Source of the DNA: a virus
Length of the DNA stretch: 45,255 bases
Reading direction: 5' to 3' (one strand)
IMG/VR virus record: IMGVR_UViG_3300045425_000095
Span: 1 to 45,255 of that record
The notes under the pieces were generated by a model. That model was not told the origin of the DNA. It did no database searches and saw only the letters and a list, made by a program, of their open reading frames with translations. Position 1 is the first letter of the stretch; the number at the start of each line of letters is the position of its first letter. Made by a program: the position numbers and the translations under genes. Positions 14,030 to 19,707 of the stretch are shown piece by piece.

Positions 14030-14063
14030 ACACTCTTGAAACCACCTCCTGGTGCCCTATATT
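14021..14063 (+). promoter_or_regulatory. CTGG-box promoter overlapping a stop codon
   Basis: Box CTGGTCTA 14021-14028 encodes the end of the upstream gene; TATATT 14058-14063 (37 bp). A small CACC/GGTG inverted repeat lies between. Confidence 0.6.
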
Positions 14064-14110
14064 AAGTGCATCGGGAGGGAAACCAACCGTCAACCACCAC
14101 ACTTCTAACA

Positions 14111-14620
14111 ATGACTATCACACTTTCCGCCACCTATAAGGAAACACTGACTCCTGAGATTGTTGAGATCGTTGACAATCTTGTTGAGAATGATTACGAT
14201 TTGGAGAATATTCTCATTGTCCTAGATTACTTTGGCGAAGAGTATCAGAAAAACCTGGAAGAAATTATTGAGGTTCTTGAGGATACTGATTCTTCCAGGA
14301 GTGATCTTTATGATTACATTGAGGAGCACGGTGTAGATAATCTAGAATACTTTGAGAAGTATTCGGAACTGCGGGATGATCACGATCCTGCTGCTGTGGA
14401 TGCTTTCATTTCACTCTATGATCTAAGTGGTCTGGAGGATTTTGAGGATGCTTATGAGGGGCAATTTAATCGTGTGGAAGATTTTGTAGAGCATTATATG
14501 GAAGTAAATGATGTAGAGATTCCTACTTGGATTTGTGTAGACTATGAAGCAACTTGGAACTGTTCTCTACGTCACGATTATTGTGAAGAGAACGATTATT
14601 ACTTCCATTCTAACTTGTGA
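14111..14620 (+). CDS. ArdA-like antirestriction protein
   Basis: 169 residues from the ATG at 14111; a GTG at 14066 would start at the -10. Very acidic throughout. Residues 97-167 match the ArdA pattern: V-D-A-F-I, G-L-E-D-F-E-D-A-Y-E-G-Q-F, V-E-D-F-V-E-H-Y, V-D-Y-E-A-T-W-N-C-S-L-R-H-D-Y, ending Y-Y-F. ArdA proteins mimic B-form DNA and block type I restriction enzymes. The N-terminal 95 residues are acidic and helical, perhaps extending the mimic. The leader is A/C-rich without a Shine-Dalgarno. A terminator follows. Confidence 0.7.
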   Translation: MTITLSATYKETLTPEIVEIVDNLVENDYDLENILIVLDYFGEEYQKNLEEIIEVLEDTDSSRSDLYDYIEEHGVDNLEYFEKYSELRDDHDPAAVDAFISLYDLSGLEDFEDAYEGQFNRVEDFVEHYMEVNDVEIPTWICVDYEATWNCSLRHDYCEENDYYFHSNL

Positions 14621-14626
14621 ATCATA

Positions 14627-14651
14627 AGGACTCTTTATGAGTCCTTTTTTT
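14627..14651 (+). terminator. Intrinsic terminator
   Basis: Perfect 7-bp stem AGGACTC (14627-14633) / GAGTCCT (14639-14645) with a seven-T run. Confidence 0.9.
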
Positions 14652-14664
14652 ATGTTTTGTTTCT

Positions 14665-14765
14665 TATTATTTCATTGCAGGTTCGGTGGCGACCTTTTAC
14701 ATCTAGTCCTACATCAGACCTCGTTTGGTTGTGAATACATCATAAGGCATGAGAGAGTCCTTATG
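14665..14765. repeat. Recurrent post-terminator element, copy 1
   Basis: Contains GCAGGTTCGGTGGCGA at 14677-14692 and TTTGGTTGTGA further on; related copies at 16808-16894 and 19914-19943 also follow terminators. It ends in an inverted repeat CATAAGG (14741-14747) / CCTTATG (14759-14765). No ORF or tRNA fold seen. Confidence 0.65.
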
Positions 14766-14790
14766 TGAAGATGCTGTGCCACTTCTAGAA

Positions 14791-14833
14791 CTGTACCAGA
14801 GGCACCTAGAAGCGCCTGTAAGACCCCTATACT
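14791..14833 (+). promoter_or_regulatory. CTGG-box promoter (variant)
   Basis: Variant box CTGTACCA 14791-14798 preceded by GAA as in other copies; TATACT 14828-14833 (37 bp). Confidence 0.55.
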
Positions 14834-14856
14834 ACAGGAGTCAACCAAAGAGACCC

Positions 14857-15102
14857 ATGAGCACTTTAATTGTTGATTTCACCCTGAACGTTGAAGCACG
14901 GGAAGACGCTCTGGATATTCCTGGAGTGTGCATCTATGGTGCTGGTGGTATTGATCCTACCATTGAAGACGGAACTATTGTTGTTCGCTTTAAGGAAGTG
15001 GATGAGGTTCTGTTAGAATCAATGACCGCAGATGAACTTCTAGAGTTTCTGGGTATTGATGCTGAGTATCTTATTGCTATGGAGGTTGTGAATCTAGTAT
15101 AA
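14857..15102 (+). CDS. Small acidic hypothetical protein
   Basis: 81 residues from the ATG at 14857. An in-frame ATG at 14749 lies upstream of the 14828 promoter and is rejected. The leader carries GAGTCAACCAAAGA, the motif of many array leaders. Beta-rich and acidic: V-D-F-T-L-N-V, V-C-I-Y-G-A-G-G-I, T-I-V-V-R-F, then a helix A-D-E-L-L-E-F-L. Function unknown. Confidence 0.65.
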   Translation: MSTLIVDFTLNVEAREDALDIPGVCIYGAGGIDPTIEDGTIVVRFKEVDEVLLESMTADELLEFLGIDAEYLIAMEVVNLV

Positions 15103-15117
15103 GAACTCTAAGAAGAG

Positions 15118-15175
15118 TCTTATGTTACGGTTTGTTAACATAAGACTTGACAGATCTTTAAACCAGTATTAGACT
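15118..15175 (+). promoter_or_regulatory. TTGACA promoter with CATAAG palindrome
   Basis: Perfect 10-bp inverted repeat TCTTATGTTA (15118-15127) / TAACATAAGA (15136-15145) ends 1 bp before TTGACA (15147-15152). A weak -10 TAGACT (15170-15175) follows at 17 bp. The palindrome looks like a repressor operator. Confidence 0.65.
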
Positions 15176-15237
15176 AGGTTTGTCCCGGTTGAGAGTAATT
15201 GTACTCTAAGATACTCTAAGACCCTTCAGAAACACTT

Positions 15238-15381
15238 ATGGCACTTAATGAGCAACAGTTTTATGATCTCTGGGAGAAGTTTACTGTATCAGACATTATA
15301 AAAGAACTACCTGATAATGTAGAAGAATTCTGTAAGAAGCATCAGATTACAGTAGATTACTTCATTGAAGAGTTTATGTAG
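15238..15381 (+). CDS. Small hypothetical protein
   Basis: 47 residues: A-L-N-E-Q-Q-F-Y-D-L-W-E-K-F, then I-K-E-L-P-D-N-V-E-E-F-C-K-K-H-Q-I-T-V-D-Y-F. Helical and acidic; the second half could be a tiny HTH but lacks basic residues. Long leader of about 50 nt after the 15147 promoter. Function unknown. Confidence 0.55.
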   Translation: MALNEQQFYDLWEKFTVSDIIKELPDNVEEFCKKHQITVDYFIEEFM

Positions 15382-15385
15382 ATCT

Positions 15386-15457
15386 TATACGTTAACCAAT
15401 GAGTTCTTATACGTTAACATATATAATAATAAGTTAACGTATATTAGGTAACGTATG
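15386..15457 (+). promoter_or_regulatory. Promoter flanked by GTTAAC palindromic operators
   Basis: TATACGTTAAC at 15386-15396 and 15408-15418 (22 bp apart), and its inverse GTTAACGTATA at 15433-15443; a partial copy GGTAACGTATG (15447-15457) includes the start codon. TATAAT (15422-15427) sits between the second and third sites, so binding would block polymerase. Confidence 0.75.
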
Positions 15458-15658
15458 GGTAATTCTCTTAAAGGGCATCAAGGATTCATAAAGAAATATC
15501 AGATGTTAGGTGAAACGAAACATATAAGAATTCCTATTTCTGTTTGTAGTAAAATTAAGCATATAACATTATTACTTGAATCTATTGCCTTTGAAAAAGG
15601 TATGGATAAAGTAAATCTTATTTTAGATAAGATTATAGTGGGATTAGAAAACGTGTGA
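15455..15658 (+). CDS. Ribbon-helix-helix-like repressor candidate
   Basis: 67 residues. Residues about 20-45, T-K-H-I-R-I-P-I-S-V-C-S-K-I-K-H-I-T-L-L, give a basic strand followed by a helix as in ribbon-helix-helix (Arc/CopG) proteins and cyanobacterial plasmid relatives. The lower-GC, Lys/Ile-rich sequence differs from its neighbours. The palindromic sites around its own promoter make autorepression likely. The fold assignment is by eye. Confidence 0.6.
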   Translation: MGNSLKGHQGFIKKYQMLGETKHIRIPISVCSKIKHITLLLESIAFEKGMDKVNLILDKIIVGLENV

Positions 15659-15669
15659 CACCTTAAGAA

Positions 15670-15713
15670 CTGGCACACTAGACCTCATAAGACTCTTAAG
15701 AACCTGTTATTCT
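15670..15713 (+). promoter_or_regulatory. CTGGCACA-box promoter
   Basis: Box 15670-15677; extended -10 TGTTATTCT with TATTCT at 15708-15713 (38 bp). A CATAAG lies between; hairpin weak. Confidence 0.6.
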
Positions 15714-15736
15714 TCGTCTTGTTGCAAGAACACCTC

Positions 15737-15955
15737 ATGGCACTCTCTGAAAAAACCATTCAAAACCTTTCTATTGCTCTGACGCCAGATGTGATTGATG
15801 ACATCTTTCAGGATGAAAGGTATATTGAATTGATGATGGAATTGATTCCTGAATTTGTTGCAAAGAATCTTCAATCAGAAGATATTGATATGGTTGTAGG
15901 GATTGGTATTTGTATCATGGATAATATTGTTTTGAAACCACGTAAGACACTTTGA
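15737..15955 (+). CDS. Small acidic helical protein
   Basis: 72 residues from the ATG at 15737 (TTG at 15719 rejected: it lies 6 nt after the -10). Sequence begins M-A-L-S-E-K-T-I-Q-N-L and is helical and acidic, with a hydrophobic run V-V-G-I-G-I-C-I-M. Function unknown. Confidence 0.6.
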   Translation: MALSEKTIQNLSIALTPDVIDDIFQDERYIELMMELIPEFVAKNLQSEDIDMVVGIGICIMDNIVLKPRKTL

Positions 15956-15958
15956 CAA

Positions 15959-16002
15959 CTGGCACAGTGTTGCCTTGAAGCAACCTAAGATCGCTTTATG
16001 AT
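15959..16002 (+). promoter_or_regulatory. CTGGCACA-box promoter
   Basis: Box 15959-15966, 2 nt after the stop; hairpin GTTGC (15969-15973) / GCAAC (15980-15984); TATGAT 15997-16002 (38 bp). The spacing rule picks this hexamer over the TAAGAT at 15986 and places the gene start downstream. Confidence 0.6.
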
Positions 16003-16027
16003 GTATTCAGTCAACACCACCAAACCA

Positions 16028-16189
16028 ATGGAAACCATCAACCGCACTGATTACTCTGCTCTCGATATCATTCAAATGGTTCTGAAGACTTATGAGAATG
16101 ATGCAATTTCTATGGATTCTCATGAGAATGCTCTGTGGGCAATTTCAATGATTAAACATGAAGTTGAGCAGACTGGTAGGACACTCTGA
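16028..16189 (+). CDS. Small hypothetical protein
   Basis: 53 residues from the ATG at 16028. In-frame ATGs at 15998 and 16001 overlap the -10, while 16028 follows the AGTCAAC-CCAAACCA leader typical of the array. Helical: S-A-L-D-I-I-Q-M-V-L-K-T-Y, then A-L-W-A-I-S-M-I-K-H-E-V. The stop is followed within 3 nt by the next box. Function unknown. Confidence 0.6.
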   Translation: METINRTDYSALDIIQMVLKTYENDAISMDSHENALWAISMIKHEVEQTGRTL

Positions 16190-16192
16190 CAA

Positions 16193-16236
16193 CTGGCACA
16201 TAAGGCACCTAAGATCCGCTCTAGGTGCCCTAAGAT
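16193..16236 (+). promoter_or_regulatory. CTGGCACA-box promoter
   Basis: Box 16193-16200; perfect 8-bp hairpin GGCACCTA (16204-16211) / TAGGTGCC (16222-16229); TAAGAT 16231-16236 (38 bp); leader AACAAGTCAACCAA. Nearly identical to the module at 16428. Confidence 0.8.
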
Positions 16237-16262
16237 AAACAAGTCAACCAAGACACACTCCA

Positions 16263-16424
16263 ATGCCTTACACTGTTTACATCACCGAAACCAGTTACAC
16301 TTCTGCTTCTTTTGCTACTAAAGAAGAAGCGGAAGCATTTATGGAAGAACCTGATTATGATTTGTGTCGTAGTTGGGAAATGTCCGATTCTAGTATTGAA
16401 CTAGAGGAGGATGTGACAGCATAA
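16263..16424 (+). CDS. Small acidic hypothetical protein
   Basis: 53 residues. N-terminal strands P-Y-T-V-Y-I-T-E-T and helix T-K-E-E-A-E-A-F-M-E-E resemble the small beta-alpha proteins common in such arrays; the C-terminus is acidic (E-L-E-E-D-V). Enclosed by two nearly identical modules. Function unknown. Confidence 0.6.
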   Translation: MPYTVYITETSYTSASFATKEEAEAFMEEPDYDLCRSWEMSDSSIELEEDVTA

Positions 16425-16427
16425 GAA

Positions 16428-16471
16428 CTGGCACAAGAGGCACCTAAGATCCGCTCTAGGTGCCCTAAGAT
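16428..16471 (+). promoter_or_regulatory. CTGGCACA-box promoter
   Basis: Box 16428-16435; hairpin GGCACCTA (16439-16446) / TAGGTGCC (16457-16464); TAAGAT 16466-16471 (38 bp). Copy of the 16193 module across about 60 bp. Confidence 0.8.
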
Positions 16472-16499
16472 AAACAAGTCAACCAAGACACACACTCTC

Positions 16500-16670
16500 A
16501 TGGCATTTGTTTCCTGGTCTGTTGCTCCTAAGTCTGATCCTGAAGACCGTCAGTTCTTTACATCAGATTATCATGCTCTAGAGATTGCTATGGATTGGTC
16601 GGTTAATGATCATGGAGCACCAATGATTATTTTCCGTAATGATGTTAAATGGGCAGAGATTACTGCTTAA
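16500..16670 (+). CDS. Small hypothetical protein
   Basis: 56 residues: M-A-F-V-S-W-S-V-A-P-K, a helix Y-H-A-L-E-I-A-M-D-W, and strands P-M-I-I-F-R-N-D-V-K-W-A-E-I. A compact beta-alpha-beta layout like its upstream neighbour. Followed by a 333-bp gap with a terminator. Function unknown. Confidence 0.6.
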   Translation: MAFVSWSVAPKSDPEDRQFFTSDYHALEIAMDWSVNDHGAPMIIFRNDVKWAEITA

Positions 16671-16764
16671 ATTGAATACGAGGAATGGGTTTGCCTCACT
16701 ATAAGAAAAGTTACCCAATGAGTAGAGTAAGATATAATTAATGTGGATTAGTGTATGGGTGATT

Positions 16765-16796
16765 ATAGATCAGGGTGGTGCCTGATCTATTTTTTT
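16765..16796 (+). terminator. Intrinsic terminator
   Basis: Perfect 10-bp stem ATAGATCAGG / CCTGATCTAT with a 6-nt loop and seven T residues. Confidence 0.9.
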
Positions 16797-16807
16797 GTTT
16801 GTATATT

Positions 16808-16894
16808 CTTATTATTTTATTGCAGGTTCTGTGGCGATCATTTAATCATAAAGCATACCTCTGCTCTCTTTGGGTTGTGAGTCTATTATAAGGG
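16808..16894. repeat. Recurrent post-terminator element, copy 2
   Basis: GCAGGTTCTGTGGCGA at 16822-16837 preceded by TTATTATTTTATT as in copy 1, then CCTC, TTTGGGTTGTGA and TATAAGG in the same order as copy 1 at 14665. Function unknown. Confidence 0.65.
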
Positions 16895-16935
16895 TCTTGT
16901 AGGTCATTGTGGGCACCTGTCAGACAGTTCCTCAA

Positions 16936-16979
16936 CTGGCACAGCAGGTACTCAGTTCCCCCACCAGACCCCTTAAGAT
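16936..16979 (+). promoter_or_regulatory. CTGGCACA-box promoter
   Basis: Box 16936-16943; TAAGAT 16974-16979 (38 bp). The hairpin is degenerate on its left arm (GGTACT instead of GGGGGACT). It drives three linked genes from 17004. Confidence 0.7.
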
Positions 16980-17003
16980 AAACAAGTCAACCAAAGACAC
17001 TTC

Positions 17004-17177
17004 ATGACTTACAAAGAACTTCTCAATCAGTTACAGAAACTGAATGAAGAACAACTCAATCAGGATGTTGCTATCTGGGATGAAGATAATGATGAGTTTT
17101 ATCAACAGGATGTTGATTTACTCTTTGTAGATGATACTGATGTGCTTGATGTTGGTCACCCTATTATTCGTTTCTGA
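17004..17177 (+). CDS. Small acidic hypothetical protein
   Basis: 57 residues: helix K-E-L-L-N-Q-L-Q-K-L-N-E-E-Q-L, then acidic strands V-A-I-W-D-E-D-N-D-E-F and V-D-L-L-F-V-D-D-T-D-V-L-D-V. The stop overlaps the next start (TGATG), one of the few coupled pairs in the array. The strand pattern recalls small acidic proteins in other cyanophages; function unknown. Confidence 0.65.
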   Translation: MTYKELLNQLQKLNEEQLNQDVAIWDEDNDEFYQQDVDLLFVDDTDVLDVGHPIIRF

Positions 17178-17386
17178 TGAAGTTTCAAGTCACTGAAATT
17201 GAGTTTGATTTTTCTTCTGATGATTCTACCTGGGGAGATGTAGATCCCGATTATCAACATGAAGTAACAGAGGAAACCATTGGTCAAATCTGGGATGCTG
17301 ATGATGAAGATGATCTCGTAGAAGAGATTACTTCTGCTACAGGTTGGTGCATCAACTCTATTGATTACCGTCACATTCTTTCCTAA
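17177..17386 (+). CDS. Small very acidic protein
   Basis: 69 residues, coupled to the gene before by TGATG. F-Q-V-T-E-I-E-F-D-F then an Asp/Glu-rich centre (D-A-D-D-E-D-D-L-V-E-E-I) and T-G-W-C-I-N-S-I-D-Y-R. Highly negative charge would suit a DNA mimic or a protein-binding inhibitor, but nothing specific is recognised. Confidence 0.65.
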   Translation: MKFQVTEIEFDFSSDDSTWGDVDPDYQHEVTEETIGQIWDADDEDDLVEEITSATGWCINSIDYRHILS

Positions 17387-17388
17387 TC

Positions 17389-17616
17389 ATGACACTCAAC
17401 AAAGCACAATTTGAACAGTTCGTTTGTAATTATGTTCAGCATATTGTAGATGGACTGGATACAGAATCTCTTGAATGTATGGTCTCTGATTTACTTTTTA
17501 AGGAGTATCAGACTTATACTGAAGAGGAGATTGTTGGTGAGATTGAGTATCTTTATGGTGAGGAGTTTGCCACAGAGTTGTTAGAATCAGTAGATCCGCA
17601 TGTGCCAATCGCATAA
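17389..17616 (+). CDS. Small acidic helical protein
   Basis: 75 residues, starting 2 nt after the preceding stop. Amphipathic acidic helices: Q-F-E-Q-F-V-C-N-Y-V-Q-H-I, E-E-E-I-V-G-E-I-E-Y-L-Y. The next CTGGCACA-type box begins at the base after its stop codon. Function unknown. Confidence 0.65.
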   Translation: MTLNKAQFEQFVCNYVQHIVDGLDTESLECMVSDLLFKEYQTYTEEEIVGEIEYLYGEEFATELLESVDPHVPIA

Positions 17617-17660
17617 GTGGCACAAGGGGTCGCCCATAAGACCCCACCACCTCTTAAGAT
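17617..17660 (+). promoter_or_regulatory. CTGGCACA-box promoter
   Basis: Variant box GTGGCACA 17617-17624; hairpin GGGGTC (17626-17631) / GACCCC (17640-17645) with CATAA in the loop; TAAGAT 17655-17660 (38 bp). Confidence 0.75.
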
Positions 17661-17684
17661 TAACAAGTCAACCAAACAAAGCAA

Positions 17685-17810
17685 ATGAATCCATTTCTTG
17701 ACACTCCACAAATTGAAGAACTAGATTCATTCCACGATTGGGATGAAGAAAAGGAAGATTATGATGATTCTTCTTTCTCCGAACTTCTTAACTCTGAAAA
17801 CGACTTCTAA
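17685..17810 (+). CDS. Very small acidic protein
   Basis: 41 residues, about half acidic in its centre (D-W-D-E-E-K-E-D-Y-D-D). First ATG after the AAGTCAACCAA leader. Its stop overlaps the next start in TAATG. Possibly disordered; function unknown. Confidence 0.55.
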   Translation: MNPFLDTPQIEELDSFHDWDEEKEDYDDSSFSELLNSENDF

Positions 17811-17938
17811 TGCTTGAACTACTTGCTTTTGCTATGATCGTAGGACAGGTTGAAATTGCTCCCGGAGTGATTCAAACTGAATACCTACAAAACTCTACTG
17901 AAATCATCACCATTATTGAGAAGAAAAATGACGCCTGA
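17810..17938 (+). CDS. Small hypothetical protein
   Basis: 42 residues: M-L-E-L-L-A-F-A-M-I-V-G-Q-V-E-I-A-P-G-V. The first 15 residues are hydrophobic, perhaps a signal or short membrane segment; the rest is a beta strand and a charged end. It resembles short proteins I recall from cyanophages, with no known role. Coupled at both ends. Confidence 0.55.
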   Translation: MLELLAFAMIVGQVEIAPGVIQTEYLQNSTEIITIIEKKNDA

Positions 17939-18116
17939 ATCACTACAATTCACTGGTGATGCTGTTACTTTCTTGGGGTTGATTGGTGTAGTTTCTACTG
18001 GTATCATTATTGTTACCGCATTTCGTAGATTTTTCAACTCACCAATGAACTTCCGTATGCCAGTTTCTGAAGTGGCACAAGAACCCACACAGGACCCTGA
18101 AGATCTGGTATCTTAA
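17928..18116 (+). CDS. Small membrane protein
   Basis: 62 residues from the ATG at 17928, overlapping the preceding gene by 11 nt; GAGAAGAAA lies just before it. Residues about 12-32 (V-T-F-L-G-L-I-G-V-V-S-T-G-I-I-I-V-T-A-F) form one membrane helix followed by R-R. Its last 15 codons contain the box and -10 of the next promoter. Confidence 0.6.
   Translation: MTPESLQFTGDAVTFLGLIGVVSTGIIIVTAFRRFFNSPMNFRMPVSEVAQEPTQDPEDLVS
18072..18114 (+). promoter_or_regulatory. CTGGCACA-box promoter embedded in a coding region
   Basis: Variant box GTGGCACA 18072-18079 and TATCTT 18109-18114 (37 bp; TGG just before it gives an extended -10) both lie inside the 17928 gene. The leader has AAGTCAACCAA. Confidence 0.6.
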
Positions 18117-18139
18117 GTAAGTCAACCAAAGGCAAACCA

Positions 18140-18292
18140 ATGACTACCACTGACACCATGAAAGAGTTCTTTACTGAAACTGAATGGGACATGATTTATG
18201 AATTCATTGGTCGTGCTCTGGATGATGATAATTGTGAAGACAATGAGCAAGTGTATGCCATTCGCTCTAAGATTCACAATCTATTCCTGTGA
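18140..18292 (+). CDS. Small acidic hypothetical protein
   Basis: 50 residues: helix M-K-E-F-F-T-E-T-E-W-D-M-I-Y-E-F-I-G-R-A-L, acidic turn D-D-D-N-C-E-D-N-E, helix V-Y-A-I-R-S-K-I. A helix-turn-helix hairpin without basic surface. Function unknown. Confidence 0.6.
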   Translation: MTTTDTMKEFFTETEWDMIYEFIGRALDDDNCEDNEQVYAIRSKIHNLFL

Positions 18293-18303
18293 CACTTTAA
18301 GAA

Positions 18304-18347
18304 CTGGCACAAGGGGTCTTGTGTTCTCATAAGATCCCTGCCATAAT
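18304..18347 (+). promoter_or_regulatory. CTGGCACA-box promoter
   Basis: Box 18304-18311; hairpin GGGGTCTT (18313-18320) / AAGATCCC (18331-18338) with one G-T pair; CATAAT 18342-18347 (38 bp). Long leader of about 60 nt. Confidence 0.65.
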
Positions 18348-18413
18348 ACATTTAAGGAATGAGATGCGCCTTAAAGACACTCAAACCCTTTAATTTTTCT
18401 ATTTCTTATTATT

Positions 18414-18650
18414 ATGACTTTCACTTTCACTGAGCAACAATCTTCCTGCATCGCTTCCGTTAGCGTTGACGGTCAAGAGGTTAGCATCACTTTCCAGAGC
18501 AATCTGGATAAGGTTTACACTTTCGTTACTGAAAGTGAGGACGCGATTGTTAACTACCTGCAAACCCCCAGCGGTTCTATTGGTCAAACCTACCGCCGTT
18601 GGGTTGCCGAGCGTATGCTGATCCCTGCCGAAGAACTGGCAGCAGTGTGA
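18414..18650 (+). CDS. KTSC-domain-like small protein
   Basis: 78 residues. S-V-D-G-Q-E-V-S-I-T-F, Y-T-F-V-T-E-S, then L-Q-T-P-S-G-S-I-G-Q-T-Y follow the pattern of small KTSC-type domains (strand, strand, then a helix with S-x-G). A second array gene at 22298 has a similar layout. From here codon use is noticeably GC-richer than before. Role unknown. Confidence 0.6.
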   Translation: MTFTFTEQQSSCIASVSVDGQEVSITFQSNLDKVYTFVTESEDAIVNYLQTPSGSIGQTYRRWVAERMLIPAEELAAV

Positions 18651-18661
18651 CGGTCTAACAA

Positions 18662-18705
18662 GTGGCACGAGGGGGACTCAGTTCCCCCTCCAGACCCCTT
18701 AAGAT
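18662..18705 (+). promoter_or_regulatory. CTGGCACA-box promoter, GGGGGA hairpin class
   Basis: Variant box GTGGCACG 18662-18669; hairpin GGGGGA (18671-18676) / TCCCCC (18683-18688); TAAGAT 18700-18705 (38 bp). Same class as 20323 and 20867. Confidence 0.8.
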
Positions 18706-18733
18706 AAACAAGTCAACCAAACCGCTTCAAACC

Positions 18734-19051
18734 ATGCGTAAGATCGAAACCCTGATGAACGCTGCAATCCTTAACCGTAAGGATTGGTCCCTTGATAATA
18801 CTCGCGTTGAGTATGAAGAGGGTAACGAAGTTTCCCGAGTTTACCTTCACGGTCATAAGATTGCTGAGATTGGTGAAGGTTACATCACTCTCCATCATTG
18901 CGGTTGGAAGACTAAAACAACTAAGTCTCGGTTAAATGCAATTCTCCGCGCTAATGGTACGGGCAATGAATCAATCTATCAGAAAAATCACACTTGGTTC
19001 ATTGCTTATGATGGTAAGATCGAAGAGTTTGATTCTGCTGTGACACTCTAA
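18734..19051 (+). CDS. Conserved phage hypothetical protein
   Basis: 105 residues from the ATG at 18734, after the leader AACAAGTCAACCAA. Contains S-R-V-Y-L-H-G-H-K-I-A-E-I, then L-H-H-C-G-W-K-T-K-T-T-K-S-R-L-N-A-I-L: a beta hairpin followed by a basic helix I remember from several phage proteins of unknown role. The end is W-F-I-A-Y-D-G-K-I-E-E-F. It may bind nucleic acid given the K/R/S-rich helix. Confidence 0.7.
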   Translation: MRKIETLMNAAILNRKDWSLDNTRVEYEEGNEVSRVYLHGHKIAEIGEGYITLHHCGWKTKTTKSRLNAILRANGTGNESIYQKNHTWFIAYDGKIEEFDSAVTL

Positions 19052-19054
19052 GAT

Positions 19055-19098
19055 CTGGCACAAGGGGGATCACATAAGATCCCCCAGTCCCTTAAGAT
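19055..19098 (+). promoter_or_regulatory. CTGGCACA-box promoter
   Basis: Box 19055-19062; perfect 8-bp hairpin GGGGGATC (19064-19071) / GATCCCCC (19078-19085), loop ACATAA; TAAGAT 19093-19098 (38 bp). Confidence 0.8.
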
Positions 19099-19121
19099 AA
19101 ACACAGTTCAAACAAACACCA

Positions 19122-19364
19122 ATGAACACTCAAGTCTGGGGAATTGAACACACCGATACTTTCGGTGGTGAAGCAAACTATTGCTGGTGCAATCGTAGTG
19201 AGATTGCTATTCCTGAATCTTACAATCGCGCTTGGATTGTGCGTAAGATTAAAGAGCAATTAGGTTGGACAGGTGATAAGATCTCGGTCGAAGACTGGGG
19301 TGATTATCTTACACTCCGTCACAATCATCACTGTGAAGTTGCATTTGCAACTCTGCGGGATTAA
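19122..19364 (+). CDS. Small hypothetical protein
   Basis: 80 residues: V-W-G-I-E-H-T-D-T-F-G-G-E-A-N-Y-C-W-C then a helix A-W-I-V-R-K-I-K-E-Q-L-G-W and D-Y-L-T-L-R-H-N-H-H-C-E-V-A-F. Several Cys and His residues (C20, C22, HNHHC) could bind a metal, but no standard zinc motif is formed. Function unknown. Confidence 0.65.
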   Translation: MNTQVWGIEHTDTFGGEANYCWCNRSEIAIPESYNRAWIVRKIKEQLGWTGDKISVEDWGDYLTLRHNHHCEVAFATLRD

Positions 19365-19373
19365 GTGTAAGAC

Positions 19374-19474
19374 AGGGGAGTTAATTCTCCCCTATAAGAT
19401 TATCTTATCTCATTGATAAGCAACACTTATCCAAAACCTCTTGACTTAAGATGCCAGATCCAGTATCTTAAGAT
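19374..19474 (+). promoter_or_regulatory. Hairpin and TTGACT promoter before 19496
   Basis: Hairpin AGGGGAG (19374-19380) / CTCCCCT (19387-19393) without a T-run, then inverted repeat CTTATC/GATAAG near 19404-19420, then TTGACT (19441-19446), 17 bp, TATCTT (19464-19469). No CTGGCACA box. Confidence 0.6.
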
Positions 19475-19495
19475 CAGTTCACCACCCGAACCACA

Positions 19496-19636
19496 ATGTC
19501 TTTCCAACTCGCATCAGATCTTAAGACCCGCCAGACTATGTGGATTTGTAATGGTAAGACCTACAATCCCGTTAAGGTTTGTGGTCATTATGCCGAAAAG
19601 TATGCTCACGAAGTAAAGCGTGTGACAATCGGTTAA
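19496..19636 (+). CDS. Small basic hypothetical protein
   Basis: 46 residues: S-F-Q-L-A-S-D-L-K-T-R-Q-T-M-W-I-C-N-G-K-T-Y, then C-G-H-Y-A-E-K-Y-A-H-E-V-K-R-V-T-I-G. The last ten bases of the gene and the following module are identical to the end of the unrelated 21208 gene, so the C-terminal T-I-G is shared. Function unknown. Confidence 0.6.
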   Translation: MSFQLASDLKTRQTMWICNGKTYNPVKVCGHYAEKYAHEVKRVTIG

Positions 19637-19681
19637 GTTGCACAAGGGGACCCGCAACGGTCCCCACCAACCTGCTACAAT
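19637..19681 (+). promoter_or_regulatory. CTGGCACA-box promoter, GGGGACC hairpin class
   Basis: Variant box GTTGCACA 19637-19644 directly after the stop; 7-bp hairpin GGGGACC (19646-19652) / GGTCCCC (19659-19665); extended -10 TGCTACAAT with TACAAT 19676-19681 (39 bp). Confidence 0.75.
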
Positions 19682-19707
19682 TAACAAGTAAACCGCCCCG
19701 CAGACCA

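Larger units (their letters stand above)
16671..17003. other. 333-bp gap: terminator, repeat element, promoter
   Basis: Holds two very short frames (18 codons at 16685, 13 codons at 16741) that I do not support, the terminator at 16765, copy 2 of the post-terminator element, and the CTGGCACA-box promoter at 16936. Confidence 0.6.

Noticed and set aside
15959-15976. Sigma54 promoter reading of TGGCAC (the -24 element)
   Set aside because: The matching -12 TTGC is missing in nearly all copies, a TATAAT-type hexamer lies at fixed spacing instead, and cyanobacteria lack sigma54.
15998-16027. ATG codons at 15998 and 16001 as starts
   Set aside because: They overlap the -10 predicted by the 38-bp rule; the next ATG follows the array leader motif.
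16685-16785. Two mini-ORFs of 18 and 13 codons
   Set aside because: Too short, no promoter at the rule spacing, and the second runs into the terminator stem.
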